Positions 25,877 to 37,930 of a DNA stretch of 64,000 nucleotides are shown here, piece by piece. Below the pieces are notes generated by a model that worked only from the letters and a program-made list of their open reading frames with translations, had not been told where the DNA came from and ran no database searches. The stretch is from Rhipicephalus microplus (taxonomy: Eukaryota; Arthropoda; Arachnida; Ixodida; Ixodidae), in contig NC_134710.1 in the NCBI RefSeq assembly GCF_043290135.1, positions 277,222,776 to 277,286,775 of the forward strand. The letters run 5' to 3'. The translations under genes were made by a program, and so were the position numbers. Each line of letters opens with the position of its first letter. The stretch's first letter is position 1.

Positions 25877-26075
25877 TCAGGAAGGGCTTTGACGACCGAG
25901 CATGATGACCCCGGAGTTGTTCGGAAACATCATGTCGAATCTCAACATAGCTTGCATACGGGTTACATCGTCAAATTGCTGCACAGCCCTGGCCATGGCG
26001 TCATGTACCAGATGGATCTCTCCGCGGCGGCATTTGATCACCACATCGTCTTCGAGAAACCGGCACAGCCCCTGC
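25877..26075 (-). CDS. candidate terminal exon of an unrecognised gene
   Basis: On the minus strand a pyrimidine-rich acceptor ('tatctctcgtttcag') ends at 26076. After one base that completes a split codon, 65 codons stay open to TGA at 25879-25877. The peptide begins 'QGLCRFLEDDVVIKC' and includes 'EIHLVHDAMARAVQQFDDV', ending 'LGRQSPS'. Composition and codon usage look coding, in contrast to the AT-rich flanks. I do not recognise the family, and no upstream exon was identified at higher coordinates within the window. It could also be a processed fragment or chance. RNA data would settle it. Confidence 0.4.
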
Positions 26076-28969
26076 CTGAAACGAGAGATACATAAAAAAA
26101 ACTAAACTCAACATTGCCGCCTCAGACGATTCAAAGGCGACAGCCATCGCTTTCTCCTTAGCCGAAGCACTGATCCCGCCCGATTTCCAGGCTGCTGTAA
26201 GCCTCGAGCAGCCTGTATTATTCACGGCTTGAAAGTTTCACTGTTTGTTTTGCTAGTTGGAGCCAGAACTTAAGTCTTTCGTAGCACAAAATACGGGGCA
26301 CATGGCAACCAGCGAGTTCCGGGTGAGCACGGAACCGAAAGAGGGAAAGAGGGAACCTTTTTCTCTGGACACGTGTGGCATCAGGAACATAGCCAGAAGT
26401 ATTTTTGGGTGGGGGGAGGCATGCATGAACATACATTAAGCAAGGTTGTGACCACCCCTCCAGAAAGAAATGTTTGGCTACTATACAGGTTTAACTGTAC
26501 TCTATGTACGTGCGACCGTTTGGGTGTTTGCGTGTATAGTATACGCAAGCAAAATTGAAAAAAATTCAGGTTGTGAAAAAACTACACACCTTCCCTCCTA
26601 TAGTTTAACATGGCGTCGATTCGCATGATACGTGCGATCTCCCGAATTTCGCCCCCATTTTTCTAGCAATACGTAATAGTACTTTGTGCTGCTGTATCCA
26701 CAACACTAAGAGTTATTAAGCAGCCAATGGCAGCAATAATACTTAAATCCGCATTAGTAAAGGTTGTGCTTTGTCATTCTTGCTTCCAAAAATGTTCCAT
26801 TGAAACTTTATGGTCATTAGTAACTATCATAAGGTTTGCTGCCGTTTTAAGACATGTTAGGCTTTTAGCGTATGCGGACAGTATCACCGTCTTCTGTCGA
26901 TACAAGAAACGCGTATATGTAGTGTAAAGGTAGCAATCAGGTTTCGCGAAGTTTCTGGGAGCCCAACAGTCGGAGGCAAGTCCTTGAGCCTCTGGTGTGG
27001 TAAAAGAAATGATAAGCCAGCATATTTTGAAAATACGCCATAGACCACCACATCTTAGCGCTACCTACGTGTACCACTGCACTACAGAGTAATACAAACT
27101 ACCACTGCAAGGGGAAACGAAGCAAAATAAACAGAAAACAGCAAGGTTCGGGTGTTGGGATCCGTCACATTTTCTACCGCAAACTGTCTGGCATCCTTTT
27201 CCTAATGCAAAAGGCCGGTAAGGGATGGAATTGTTTTGCGTGTCAAGAACGGCATTCCAAAGGTAACACTGAGCATGTGCTGTTTTATCTTGAAGCCAGC
27301 ATGAGAATGAACAATCCACTCAAATTTATTTTGGTCAGTGAAGCCCGGGGGCTTAGGCAATGCGCACTTCTTTTGAGACAAGTCGTCTTTAGATTTTGTT
27401 TCCTCCGATATCAGAAGAATATTTTTTTAACACTGCGTCACAAGTGCGACTTCTAGATGTGCTATTTTCCTCTTGCCGAACAATGCGAATAGCTCAAATA
27501 AACAAAAGATCCCTAAATAGCCTCTTCAACAAAAACAAACAAACAAACAGCGTCCTATTCTCTTTCGGCGTTTCCCTTCGTCGCGGCACAATTCGTTACG
27601 CCAACAGTTTGTTCGCGTGACGTCAGGATGAAGTAAGCATTGGGTTGATCAATATACGCACGGAGGAAGGAAAGGTAGGAGAGGCCTTGACGTCACTTTT
27701 TGTGACGCCGCGATGAAGCTGAAAGTCGGCCATATTGACTGGGCAAATTCTCCTCTCTTGTATACATCCTAATGTAAAGCAGAAGGCGCGACTCTCTCTT
27801 CAGCTCGGAAAGCACGTGAGCTGCGCAGCGCGCGTGTCGTGACGATCCGAAACTAATTGAACGGGGCTCAACACTCTGGGCCAGTGCGACATCTTCGGCG
27901 AAATAATTTTGTCCGAGTATTATCAGCGAGTAACAGCTCACAGACAACGAAGCAAGTACAAGAAAACGCGCGCTAGATGCACCGACACCGGCGAGTGTTT
28001 TCACGTCATTTATTCACCAACTGTACAGACAACACGATCGGTCGTGCGCCTTCTACGATTGCATTCCGCCACGCGGCCCACGCAGTGTCCGGCCACTGTG
28101 TCCGTGTTCCACGTGAAACTCACTGGCGTCAGCATTCTGCGGCCGTGGTGAATTTGAGCACAGTGCAAGTGACACTTGAACGCGGCTGCTGTTACGTTCA
28201 GATTACATGCAATGCTGGGGGAGAGTATACGAAGCGAAACAGAAAAGGTGTTTTAATACGCCCATGCAAGTTGTTACTGTACACACTACACGAAACTACG
28301 TATGTGCACATGGTTCTCATTGCGTCTTGCTGGGCTCAACAGCGTCGTCCGTTGTCACAAGCAGGAGCACTGCCCAACCATCACTCACCTGCAAGGCGTT
28401 CGTCATCGTTCCGCTTCGTCATGGTGCCCAACGATATTTCGCTGAACACTAATTGCTTCATTCACGTGATCCGCCACACGACACATGGATATGCACTCTT
28501 TCTACGCACTGTTGAAACCCCGTGATGAACAAAAGGATTTGTAAACGTTGCTGAGAGTGCAGTAACTGCCAGGAGAACACTGCGTAACCAATAACGAGGC
28601 GCAGAGCACGGATATTATCCACCACGGCTCAGCACGAGACCTGGGGAGGCACACATTCCGCCGCCAGCCGCGGCCGCTCACTGCTAGACCAGCTCCACTG
28701 CGCAACACGTAACCAGAGCAACACCGCCATTGTGCCCAGTGAATATGGCCACCATGATGTCATTTCCACCACACTTTTCACGTAGGGCGCTGGCTGGGCA
28801 TGCCCTCTCCTATCTTTCCTTCCTCCGTGAATATACGAGAGATACCTGTTGTGAATTGTTACGTACTCTGCTTTACCATGCAGCCCCATAACGGTGGTCT
28901 ATCATTGTAAAAAAAATTACTCAGAGGTAGAGGAGTAAAACGCTTGTCCTCTAGCGTTCCCTCTATTCG
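26076..28969. other. unassigned sequence
   Basis: 2.9 kb without a supported gene. GC-rich, CpG-containing sequence around 27650-28160 could be regulatory, but I see no defined motif. ORFs at 27977-28525 (plus) and 28502-28889 (minus) have no recognisable domains. Confidence 0.45.
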
Positions 28970-29265
28970 GAGCAATTGTCGCTCCGGACCTCTGGAGCAA
29001 AGTTTTTGCTCCAGCTGGCTGGGGAAATTGCGTGGTGCACCCGGAGTACTTTAACCAAATATTTCACTCCAGCCGACCGGAGCAAACGCGTGGCACCGAT
29101 GGAGAACTTTTTACTGGCATTTCCCTCCGGCGGGCCGAACAGATTACGTGGCCCCTCCCGGAGCATTTTTCGCTCGTTTTTCACTCCGGCTATCCGGAGC
29201 TTTTGTGTGACACCTTCGGAGTATTCTACGAATTTATACTTACGTCGTCCGGACAGATTTTCAGT
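28970..29265 (+). repeat. degenerate ~58-bp tandem array with internal inverted repeats
   Basis: About five diverged units, each starting with a small palindrome of the form CTCCGGC-NN-CCGGAG and containing 'cgcgtggcacc' and 'ggag' boxes about 30 bases later. Unit starts lie near 28980, 29009, 29065, 29123 and 29183. Both strands are open across part of it, giving a roughly 20-residue repeat in the plus frame 28976-29272, but there is no sign of selection on protein that I can judge. Confidence 0.65.
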
Positions 29266-29282
29266 AACGTGAATCAGTAATT

Positions 29283-29966
29283 TAAAGACGATAGCCTTTC
29301 TTGGGGTACTTCGACGCAAACATTTTGGTCTGTCTGTCTTTCTCTCTGTACATTTGTCTATTTGTCCTCCGTAACAATACCCTGAGAAACCGCACCAAAT
29401 GACACCCCAAACAGCCAACTCCACCCGCAGCGCCCACCAATATTGCTAAAGTTGCAGCGTTCATACTTGTGCGATTTTCAGTTCAAAAGGAATTATTGCG
29501 CATATATGAGGCACCATAACAACACGTAAATATTTTGCATGTGTGTCTTCATACTAGAGAAGGCATACATAAGTAATTCTAAGAACCATAGCGTTTATCA
29601 CACTGCCCTGACAATGCAACGTGATGCTCAAAAAGGCAAGTGTTTCAAACGTTTCGCTAAGACGACACGGTGGTATCACTTACCCGTCGCTTTGCGTTCT
29701 ACACCTTATCACATCTGAGACAGTCGTGCACGCCTTCCTTCGTTTTATAACTGCCAGATAGTGCTCGTGTCAAACGTCCTTCGATGTGCTCGTTGGTCTT
29801 CACTGCATGGATCGAGACTCTCTAACGCAGCGCGTCCAGAATACAATTCACCGACTTTTGCGCAAAACATCACATGAACGTTTTGTTAACTCTCTCCAGA
29901 CGCAAGAATATCGTCTTTCGACGACAATTGCAGTGAAGCACGCAGATACGGGGCCAATTTTTTGTT
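29283..29966 (+). mobile_element. dispersed element B, copy 2
   Basis: This matches 11031-11697 in inverse orientation over its length: it starts 'ttaaagacgatag', passes 'gcgcccaccaatattg', 'cgctttgcgttctacacctt' and 'ccagaatacaattcac', and ends after 'gcagatacgggg'. The internal motif 'caagaatatcgtctttcgac' near 29905 is the inverted partner of the start. No shared ORF exists. See copy 1 for the interpretation. Confidence 0.68.
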
Positions 29967-30433
29967 GTTGTTTGCTCCGCTGTTTATTTATTTTATGCTC
30001 ATCGCTTCACGCATTGGTTACATCGAGGAAGTCTCAATTTTCATAAAAGCACTGCAGAGTTACTGTGTACTTTTGTCCACAGAGCTCCAGCAGATAAAAC
30101 TGAAGAAAATACTTGAGTTCTTATTGTCTGATTTATTCGAATTACGGTGCAGTTTTTAATTTATGACCCAGCCTTCGGCAACGAAACACAACAAACATGC
30201 CAAAAAACTACAAAAACATAACATAAGAAGACAGGTCACATAAAATCAACAGTACAGAACTTTTAAGTGCAGTGACTTGAAATGAAGCACCGAATGCAGC
30301 AGAACGATGTACGACAAACAATGAAAGCGCGGCCACCAGAAACAACTGTTCACCATCACCGAAGGACCATCCATTCATTGACGATGCAAGGATTCAGTTG
30401 ATTGCTTCCCAAAATAAAAATATTTGAATAATC
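29967..30433. other. unassigned sequence
   Basis: AT-rich; nothing recognised. Confidence 0.45.
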
Positions 30434-32202
30434 GAAGAAAGACGAAGTTCTTACCCGGCCCTCATTGCCGTGCCGACTTCAACTATTCCTTTAACGGAAA
30501 AGGAATGTCTCGCTGTAGTATTGGCAGTTATGAAGTTTCACCCATACCTCTACGGCCGTTCCTTCCACGTAGTCAGAGACCACCACTCCCTTTGCTGGGC
30601 TGACCAACTTGAAGGACCCATTTGGTCGGCTAGCGCCCTGAAGCTTACGCCTTCAAGAATTCGATATGACGGTCGTATATAAGTCGGGATGGCAGAACTC
30701 CGATGCTGATTGCTTATTCAGGCCTCGTATAAAGCAAGACGGTGTTCCAGAAGAGGATAACATAGCGTTGTTGGAGTAGTCGACGCGATCACTAAGCAGA
30801 AAGAAAACAGCGAGTTGCTCCGCCTAGATAATTTTCTCAATGGTCAGTCTATAAGCGTCTCGAAGACATTTGCAAGGATCCGGCCGTCATTCTGCTTGCG
30901 CAGTCGTGTGCTATAAAAGAACAATGTTTCCTCCAGCGATAGCACCCACTTACTTGTCGTCCCGACATCTATTCGCGAGGAGATTCCGAGAGCTTGCCCC
31001 GAAGAGCTGACCTCCAGTAACCTCGGATACACTCTCACATAGGCCAGAATCCAACAAACGTACTACTGGCCGAAGCTTTCGTGCTCAAGTACTTCGATTT
31101 TCAACGACGAAAATTGCCACTTTTGAAAATCGCTGGATTGTTACAACGAGTTCAAGTGCCCACCGTGCCGTTTGCTCAAATCGGAATGGACCTCCTTGGA
31201 CCATTTCCGCCTTCGCATGCTAGAAACAAGTCTGTTCAATTCGCTACCGACTATCCTACTCGCTACGCAGAAACAAAGTCTTTATCAAGGGGCACAGCAA
31301 TAGAAGCGGCACGACTCTTCATTGAAAATAGAATTCTGAGGCGTGGTGCTCCTAGGATCAGGAAAACGGACTGAGGCACCGCTTTTATGGCCATGCTCCA
31401 AAAGTCAGTGCTCGAGCTTAGTGGAAACGCTCCTCGAAAAACTAACTTCTACCACCCACAAACCAACAGCTTAACAGAACGCCTCAACAATACAATAGCC
31501 GATATGTTGAGTATGTACATCGACGTGGGTGATGAGAATCGGGACGACGTTCCACCATACGTGACGTTTTCCTATACTGCGGCGCAGCAGGAAACTACCC
31601 GAAGGACGCCATTTAGTCTTCTTCATGGCCGTGAAGTGACGACACTGCTTGATGCCATGTTGCTGCACGACTGTGACGATATACAGACACGGATGCTCAA
31701 GCTTTTACCCAACGAGCTGAAGAGGCGAGGCAGCTTGCACGTATGCGAATCACCCGGCAGCAGAATTACGACAAACAACGTTATAACCTATGACACCGAT
31801 ACGTCACTTATTAACCAAAAGACAAAGTGTGGGCCTGGAGGCCTTTTCGCCGAAACGGCCTTTCTGGAAAGTTACTGAAGAAATATATTGGCCCATACAA
31901 TGTTGTACGGCGCCTAAGTGACGTGAAGTATGAAGTCATCCTTGACAGTTGCTCGTAAATTCGCCAGCAGAAAGCAGAAATCCTACACGCTGTGCGGATG
32001 AAGCCACATTGCGCAAAGCCAGTTGCAGAATACGCCTACTATACACACCTCGTATTTTGTAGCAGAGCATCAAGACGATCCTCTTCTTTGAGGGAGTGAG
32101 TGAAATAACTTTATGAGTCTCCTTGGAGGGAGGCTAATGCCGTATTCAACCTGCAGAGAAGAGCTCGCGAAGCAAGACGAAGTTCTTGCCCGGCCCTCTT
32201 TG
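30434..32202 (+). mobile_element. Ty3/gypsy retrotransposon remnant
   Basis: A pol fragment (RNase H to integrase) bounded by a roughly 33-bp imperfect direct repeat at 30434-30466 and 32168-32202 ('aagacgaagttctt' then 'cccggccctc'). Those repeats may be fragments of LTR edges, but no full LTR is visible. Gag, protease and most of the RT are missing. Confidence 0.8.
30470..31990 (+). pseudogene. gypsy pol: RNase H and integrase, broken
   Basis: The RNase H end is recognisable from 'TEKECLAVVLAVMKFHPYLYGR' split as 'TEKECLAVV' and 'KFHPYLYGR', then 'DHHSLCW' (about 30490-30600). A frameshift follows near 30640 and 'KSGWQNSDAD' continues. The integrase core lies at 31081-31878: 'FAQIGMDLLGPFP', 'YPTRYAETKSL', 'NFYHPQTNSLTERLNNTI', and 'TPFSLLHGRE'. 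A TGA at 31372-31374 sits where this family has an Arg in 'TDRGTAF', consistent with CGA-to-TGA. A C-terminal piece ('KYIGPYNVVRRLSDVKYEV') follows around 31880. The copy cannot be active. Confidence 0.88.
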
Positions 32203-32292
32203 TGATTGCCTTGCATACAACTAAAGGGAGCTCTCCTATATTCGACTTGTGCTATTTCTGCGCCGTGAAAGTAGGCTCTGATACCTCAAGAC

Positions 32293-33050
32293 TTGGGGTG
32301 TGGAATATAGTGAATTTCGGAACTGAATCGAATACGGATTGAATAGTGATGACACCGAATCGATTACGCATACGAATCGAATACCGTTCTGATACTTTTG
32401 TGTTGGTCATCCAACTATTTTAAAAGTTGCCCTTGATGGTAACGTAACAATTTTCCAAATAATTGAGGAATCCTACAAAAAAATTCTAAAAATATTCACA
32501 AGCTTTAACAAAGGAACATTACTATTAATTCTATAACACACAAAGTACCACAATTATTTCAACTAAGGCATGCTCACGCAAAATAGTCAGAAGAGTGCTC
32601 GAAATATTTTTTACTGCAGGCTGAAATGTAGCAGTGACTACGGTATTTCATATGATATTTTGTCAACAGTTCATAAATTAAAATAATACATAAACATTTG
32701 GCAAGTTTCGTCATAAATGTTATTCTGATGATGACAGATTGATGACATTGCCGCTTCTGTGACGCTGGAATTTTAAGCGAAAACTCCTTCGTGCTGTAAT
32801 TAATATTGCGCAGCAAGTCCCGTAAGTGCATGGGGTCATGCATCTGGGTAATTCTACGATAAAACAAGTTACTCCTCGCTGTTCTGACATCTCGTTCCTT
32901 CGAGCATTTTTTGTCGATCCTGATTAGTCGATAAACATTGCATAATCTTATACGGTATTTCGAATATACACTCTTCATTTCGAACACCGAATCGAATACA
33001 ACAATATTCCTGTCGCTGTTCGACATTTTCGAACATTCGCACATTCCTAA
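32293..33050. mobile_element. hAT-like MITE candidate
   Basis: AT-rich sequence with 'TCGAAT/ATTCGA' motifs clustered at both ends in inverse orientation: 'gggtgtggaatatagtgaat' near the left end and, on the other strand, 'ggaatgtgcgaatgttcgaa' at the right end. Many arthropod hAT MITEs begin with a GGGTGTGCGAATATTCGA-like end. No 8-bp target duplication could be confirmed, and no transposase is encoded. Confidence 0.45.
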
Positions 33051-33132
33051 TTGAGGCGCATATAGCTAGCGCCCAGCTGCATGTACGTACAACAGCATAA
33101 GCCCGTGAAACACAGTCAGTGGAGAGATATTT

Positions 33133-33270
<138 letters not shown>

Positions 33271-33456
33271 CCTTGATAGTCCACATCCATGAAAAATACA
33301 AATAAACGGGCCTGTCTAAGCGTCCGAGGACTTGTGCGACTAGGCCTGGCAGAGCCGGCTACAGCGAGGTGGTTGCAAGGTCACAGAAACTATCTGTTTC
33401 TTTTTGACAATGAACAGAGTACCTGTTGATACCATTGCTTTTTTACAGGCAGTAAT

Positions 33457-33704
33457 GGCCCCGCCGTGGTAGTCTAGTGGCTAAGGTACTCAGCTGCTGA
33501 CCCGCAGGTCGCGGGATCGAATTCCGGCTCCGGCGACTGCATTTCTGATGGAGGCGGAAATGCTGTAGGCCCGTGAACTCATATTTGGGTGCACGTTAAA
33601 GAACCCCAGGGGGAGGGGGGGCTCAATTTCCGGAGCCTTCCACTACCACGTCTCTCATAATCATATGGTGGTTTTGGGACGTTCAACCCCACAAATCAAT
33701 TACT
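33457..33704 (+). mobile_element. complete SINE (Ruka-like)
   Basis: tRNA-like head ('gtagtctagtggctaagg', B-box-like 'gggatcgaattcc'), body with a small G-rich expansion at 33607-33621, and a tail. A short duplication, GGCAGTAA, at 33449-33456 and 33705-33712 flanks it. Confidence 0.88.
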
Positions 33705-33779
33705 GGCAGTAAATAGAAGAGAGCAAATGGGAGACCAAGAGCACGTGCGCATACAATTAGACCATAACCTTGTAAATTT

Positions 33780-34855
33780 ACAGCTCAGAAAGTAATTTGT
33801 TTAATTGCTTCTTTGAACTAGTTGAAAAAACTCTACAGGTAGTCGATGGAAAATTGTGGGAATATACTCTTCTACACGGTTCTCCATATCTCGTAGAAAA
33901 TCGCGGTACAGTAAAAGGTTTTTTTTTCTTTCTCAGAGGTCAATGCGCAACAAGTCCTCATACCAGTTGTATCTTAGAACAACTGTTTTTGTGAACAAAT
34001 ACTGGAAGGCCCGAAAACCTAAGTCATGAAAAATAGAATTGGCATATATGTTACTACTGTAAGCAACACTTTTTAGGATATTTCTATCTAAGCAAACTGT
34101 CCATGCGTGTTTTCCAGTGCTCTGAGCAAAAGGCGAACTCTGTTATACCGTATTTCACAGTACTATATGCGAGTGTATGAACTATCATTTTTTTTTACCG
34201 GCAGAGGCACCAAGCTTTTTTGTTGAAAAGCAGGCATGCCACAGTCCTCCGTTTAGAACATATAAATGACATGGGCCAAGACATACCACTGTGAAAAAGC
34301 ATGCCTAAGTATCTGAATGTCTTGGCATTTTCAACTGCATGACATTTGCATGAATTGCAATGTTCGGTGTGAAAAAATTGGCAAATTTATTTTTCGTATG
34401 ATTAGAGGGTTAAGAAACAGATCAGTTTGGTTTTTTTTGTTTAAAATTAGGCATTTTTTCCCAAACCATAGCATGGCATTATGAAAGGCACTCTAAAGAG
34501 CACTAATCACCCCTTCATAAGGTGTGTGTCGTGTTAATAGAACCATATAATCTGCATACTGATACACATTGGCTTTACAAATTCCTGAAGGAAAGTCATT
34601 CATAAATCAATAGAATAACAATGATGACAATACCGATCTTTGTGGCACCCCAGCTGTAATATATATTTTATCGCTTATTGCTTTTTTACTTTTTTTGACC
34701 GCCTGTGACCTGTCTTGAAGGGGCACATGATTAAAAAGCTTCCTGGAGCCCGAACGAAATATCTTTTCTAATAAAATAATATGGTTCACAGTTTCGAACG
34801 CTTTTTCCAAGTCTAATAACAGAGCATAACAGAACATGTTCTTCTCTAAAGTTGC
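33780..34855 (-). mobile_element. CR1-like LINE remnant, RT to 3' end
   Basis: Read on the minus strand from 34855. 'CYALLLDLEKAFETVNHIILL' split as 'LLLDLEKAFETVNH' and 'IILLEKI' is RT motif A. 'ITAGVPQRSVLSSLLFY' is the PQG box, then 'QYADYMVLLTRHTPYEG' has the catalytic box altered from YADD to YADY. Many stops and frameshifts follow down to about 33960. The sequence is not the same family as 1154-4820. At 34855 it meets a plus-strand RTE fragment abruptly. Confidence 0.75.
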
Positions 34856-34856
34856 A

Positions 34857-35506
34857 ACGAAAGTAATGTACAACAACCTCGGAAAGGAGCAGCGCTTCGA
34901 GATAGGTAATAGTGCACTTGAAGTTGTAAAAGACTATGTCTACTTAGGGCATGTAATAACCGCGGAGCCGAACCACGAGATTGAAGTAACTAGAAGAATA
35001 AGAATGGGGTGGAGCACATTCGGCAAGCACTCCCAAATTATGACAGGTAGATTGCCACTATCCCTCAAGAGGAAGGTATATAACAGCTGTATCTGGCCGG
35101 TACTTAGTTACGGAGCAGAAACCTGGAGACTTACAAAGAGGGTTCAGCTTAAATGGAGGACGACGCAGCGAGCAATGGAAAGAAAAATGGTAGGTGTAAC
35201 CTTAAGAGACAAGAAGAGAGCAGAGTGGATTAGGGGACATCATAGTTGAAATAAAGAAGAGGAAATGGACATGGGCCCGGCATGTCGCGCGTAGACAGGA
35301 TAACCGCTGGTCATTAAGCGTAACTAACTGGATTCCCAGAGAAGGGAAGCGGCTTAGGGGGAGACAGAAGGTTAGGTGGGCAGATGAGATTAAGAAGTTT
35401 GCGGGTATAAATTGGCAGCAGCAAGCACAGGACCGGGTTAACTGGCAGAACATGGGAGAGGCCTTTGTCCTGCAGTGGTCGTAGTCAGGCTGATGATGAT
35501 GATAAT
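34857..35506 (+). mobile_element. RTE LINE, 5'-truncated copy
   Basis: This is nearly identical to 6815-7470: 'KVMYNNLGKEQRFEIG', 'VYLGHVITAE', 'RKVYNSCIWPVLSYGAETW', 'TQRAMERKMVGVTLRDK'. A deletion of about 15 bases near 35235 (relative to copy 1) shifts the frame. It ends with a GAT-repeat tail at 35490-35506. The 5' end falls at the boundary with the minus-strand CR1-like remnant, so it probably inserted into that element. Confidence 0.88.
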
Positions 35507-37254
35507 ACAAGTACCACCATCCAGCGGACGTACTAAGGACTAAACGAGAGGTTGCTACTTCTACATATTACAAACTCGGGGTGCCCAGCCCACGACGTTA
35601 GGAGCTTCGCCCATAAAAATGGGAAAAGAACATATTTTTTTTAGCATATGGCAATAGATTATTGTCAAGTGTCAAAAGCAGTAACTTATGCTATGTAAAT
35701 AACAGAAATTATGCTGTTTGTTTTCATAGGGTATACAGCATTCAACAGATTGAAGGCAGGCCAGAAGCACCACCATGAACTCATTTAGCTCTCAGTGGTT
35801 GGGTGCGGATTCCTAGAATTGTTACGGCAGTTAGAATAAAGAACCTAGAAATGTATATTTCACCATGGCTTTGACTATGAAAACATTAAGGTAGAAAAAA
35901 AAATGAAGTTCAAACTCTTATTCAGAGTTGGCATCACTGGCTTCATCTGTAGCTTTTTTCATCATGTTAATATGTCGCATTGACAAAAGCGTAGCTGCTG
36001 TTGAAGTGCTTAAAGACAGTGAGTTACCATTTTCCGCCAATGGTCTCCCTGACCGACAAGTGCATCCACGCGTCGGAAATCGGATCAATCATTGCAGAAT
36101 CTGCTTGCACACGGCTTTATAAGAGAGCTTCCACTAAAGGTCACAGAAGTGCACAATGGATAGTTTTCCCAGTGTTCTGTCTAGTGAGTGTACTTGCGAC
36201 TTCCATTGCACACTCTTTGATGATACTAGTTAGATTATCGTGCAATGCTAACGTCGCTTACCTCGTTTAGAGCCGCGAATCTATTCTGAAGCAAAACTCC
36301 GAATTCTTGCACTCTCTTTCTGAACGCAACCTAATCAATTGGCTTCTTACGTATCAGTTTATGTCCTATCTTTTTTTGAGTCTAAATGAAGTCAAGGCCT
36401 TACCATTCTTTGGTCACTGCATCACATCTTGTGAAATACTTCTATATCCTGTACAATGTCTTGGTGTGCACATAGAATGAAGTTGGGTTGGGTTCATGAG
36501 CCATCAGACACAGGCAGAGTTAAGGACAAGAAAACCTTTATAGACACATTCACCTAAAAGACAAATACGCACACACATACACTTGCTCAACGCTATACTA
36601 TCTACAACAACACTTCCTCTGCGCTAAGTCCCGGCAGTCTACGCGATTATCCACGCATCTTGCCAATACGAAGTCTAGGGGTGCGTGGACGTCAATCACA
36701 GTACTGCTGACAGTGAAGCTGACGCACGCTTGCAAGAGGGACGACGCGATAAGTCGATCGCGAGGCCACGAGCAGACCAGGAACTGCTCGCTCAGGAGTT
36801 CACGAGAACACGGTGCGCTCGTGCCGGACTGCAACATCCGTGATACCAAGGTCACGGCATCCGCAGACGGTTGTGCCAAATTCGAGCCGACTCAGCACTA
36901 TGCTAACGGCGTCGGGGTAACTCGTTGCGCCTGGAACGCCATCCCGCATGGGATCAGCTGCTCGCCCTGGCTCGCACGCTGGAACAGCCCACAACGCTCG
37001 GACCAGAACACTCGCTCAGCGTAGGAAGTGGCAAGCACGTCCAAGATTGTCTGGTGGCACCAGCTCATAGCGTTTGGTTCATAGAGTGGTATATTTAGAA
37101 AACTATATAGTTAAGTCGCCTCAGGCCAAACGCCCTGCGCTTCTCCGTTCGCCAATCACGCTGGCTTTGACTGTCTGCGTTCCGAAGCTCACGCGCTTCA
37201 CGTTAACCTTCCTGACGCGCACTCCTTCGTCTGCTTCAGTTCCGTTTTCGGCTT
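35507..37254. other. unassigned sequence
   Basis: No gene supported. The GC-rich block 36590-37070 resembles a solo LTR or leader but lacks a partner in the window. Confidence 0.4.
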
Positions 37255-37930
37255 TTAATCACATCCTATTAGTAGGCAAGTCTGCCTGATTTTTAGTTTC
37301 GCCGTTTGGAATCCGCTACGTCCACTTACGGTTAGCCAGTTTTCGGTTTAAGGCATTCAATATCCGTGAATTATTACGTTCTGCGAACTCTACTGATATC
37401 TTTCTTCTGGTGTTTCTAGAGTCGATGTCATATTTTCCCACTGCATGGTCTCCGGCTTGCTTCTTTCGTACTTTGGCATTAAAGTTGCCCATAAGTATAG
37501 TATACTGTCTCTTTTTTTATTAATTGCTGGCTGCACGTCTTCGTAGAAGCGTTCAACCAAATGATCATCATGAGTAGACGTAGGCGTATAGGCCTGTACC
37601 ACCTTCATATTGTACCTATTGTTGAACTTAACTATGATACTTGTCACCCTCTCATTGACGCTATAGTCTTCCTCTACGTTGCCAGCGATATTCTTGTGGA
37701 AAAGGAACTCTACCCACAGTTATCTTCTGTCAACTATTCCACGGTAGCATAGGACGTGTTGGTTTTTCAAAACTGTGTAAGCCTCACGTGTCCTCCTAAC
37801 TTTGGTGAGCCCTATTACATCCTATTTAACACCCTCTAATTCCGCGATAAGCGCAGCTAAACCTGCCTCACTGGATAGCGTTCTAGCGTTAGACGTAGCC
37901 AAATTAAGATTCCAATGGTGGCCTGTACGG
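37255..37930 (-). mobile_element. RTE endonuclease fragment
   Basis: Minus-strand reading from 37930: 'ATSNARTLSSEAGLAALIA' and 'ELEGVKxDVIGLTKVRRT', then 'HKNIAGNVEEDYSVNERV', 'TSIIVKFNNRYNMKVVQAY' and 'TPTSTHDDHLVERFYEDVQ'; the next region corresponds to the GDFN motif out of frame. This is the apurinic-like endonuclease that precedes the RT in RTE elements and complements the RT-only copies at 6135 and 34857. Several frameshifts are present. Confidence 0.82.

Noticed and set aside
27977..28525. Plus-strand ORF of 182 codons
   Set aside because: No recognisable domain, high Arg/His/Thr and overlapping ORFs in other frames; looks like GC-rich non-coding DNA.
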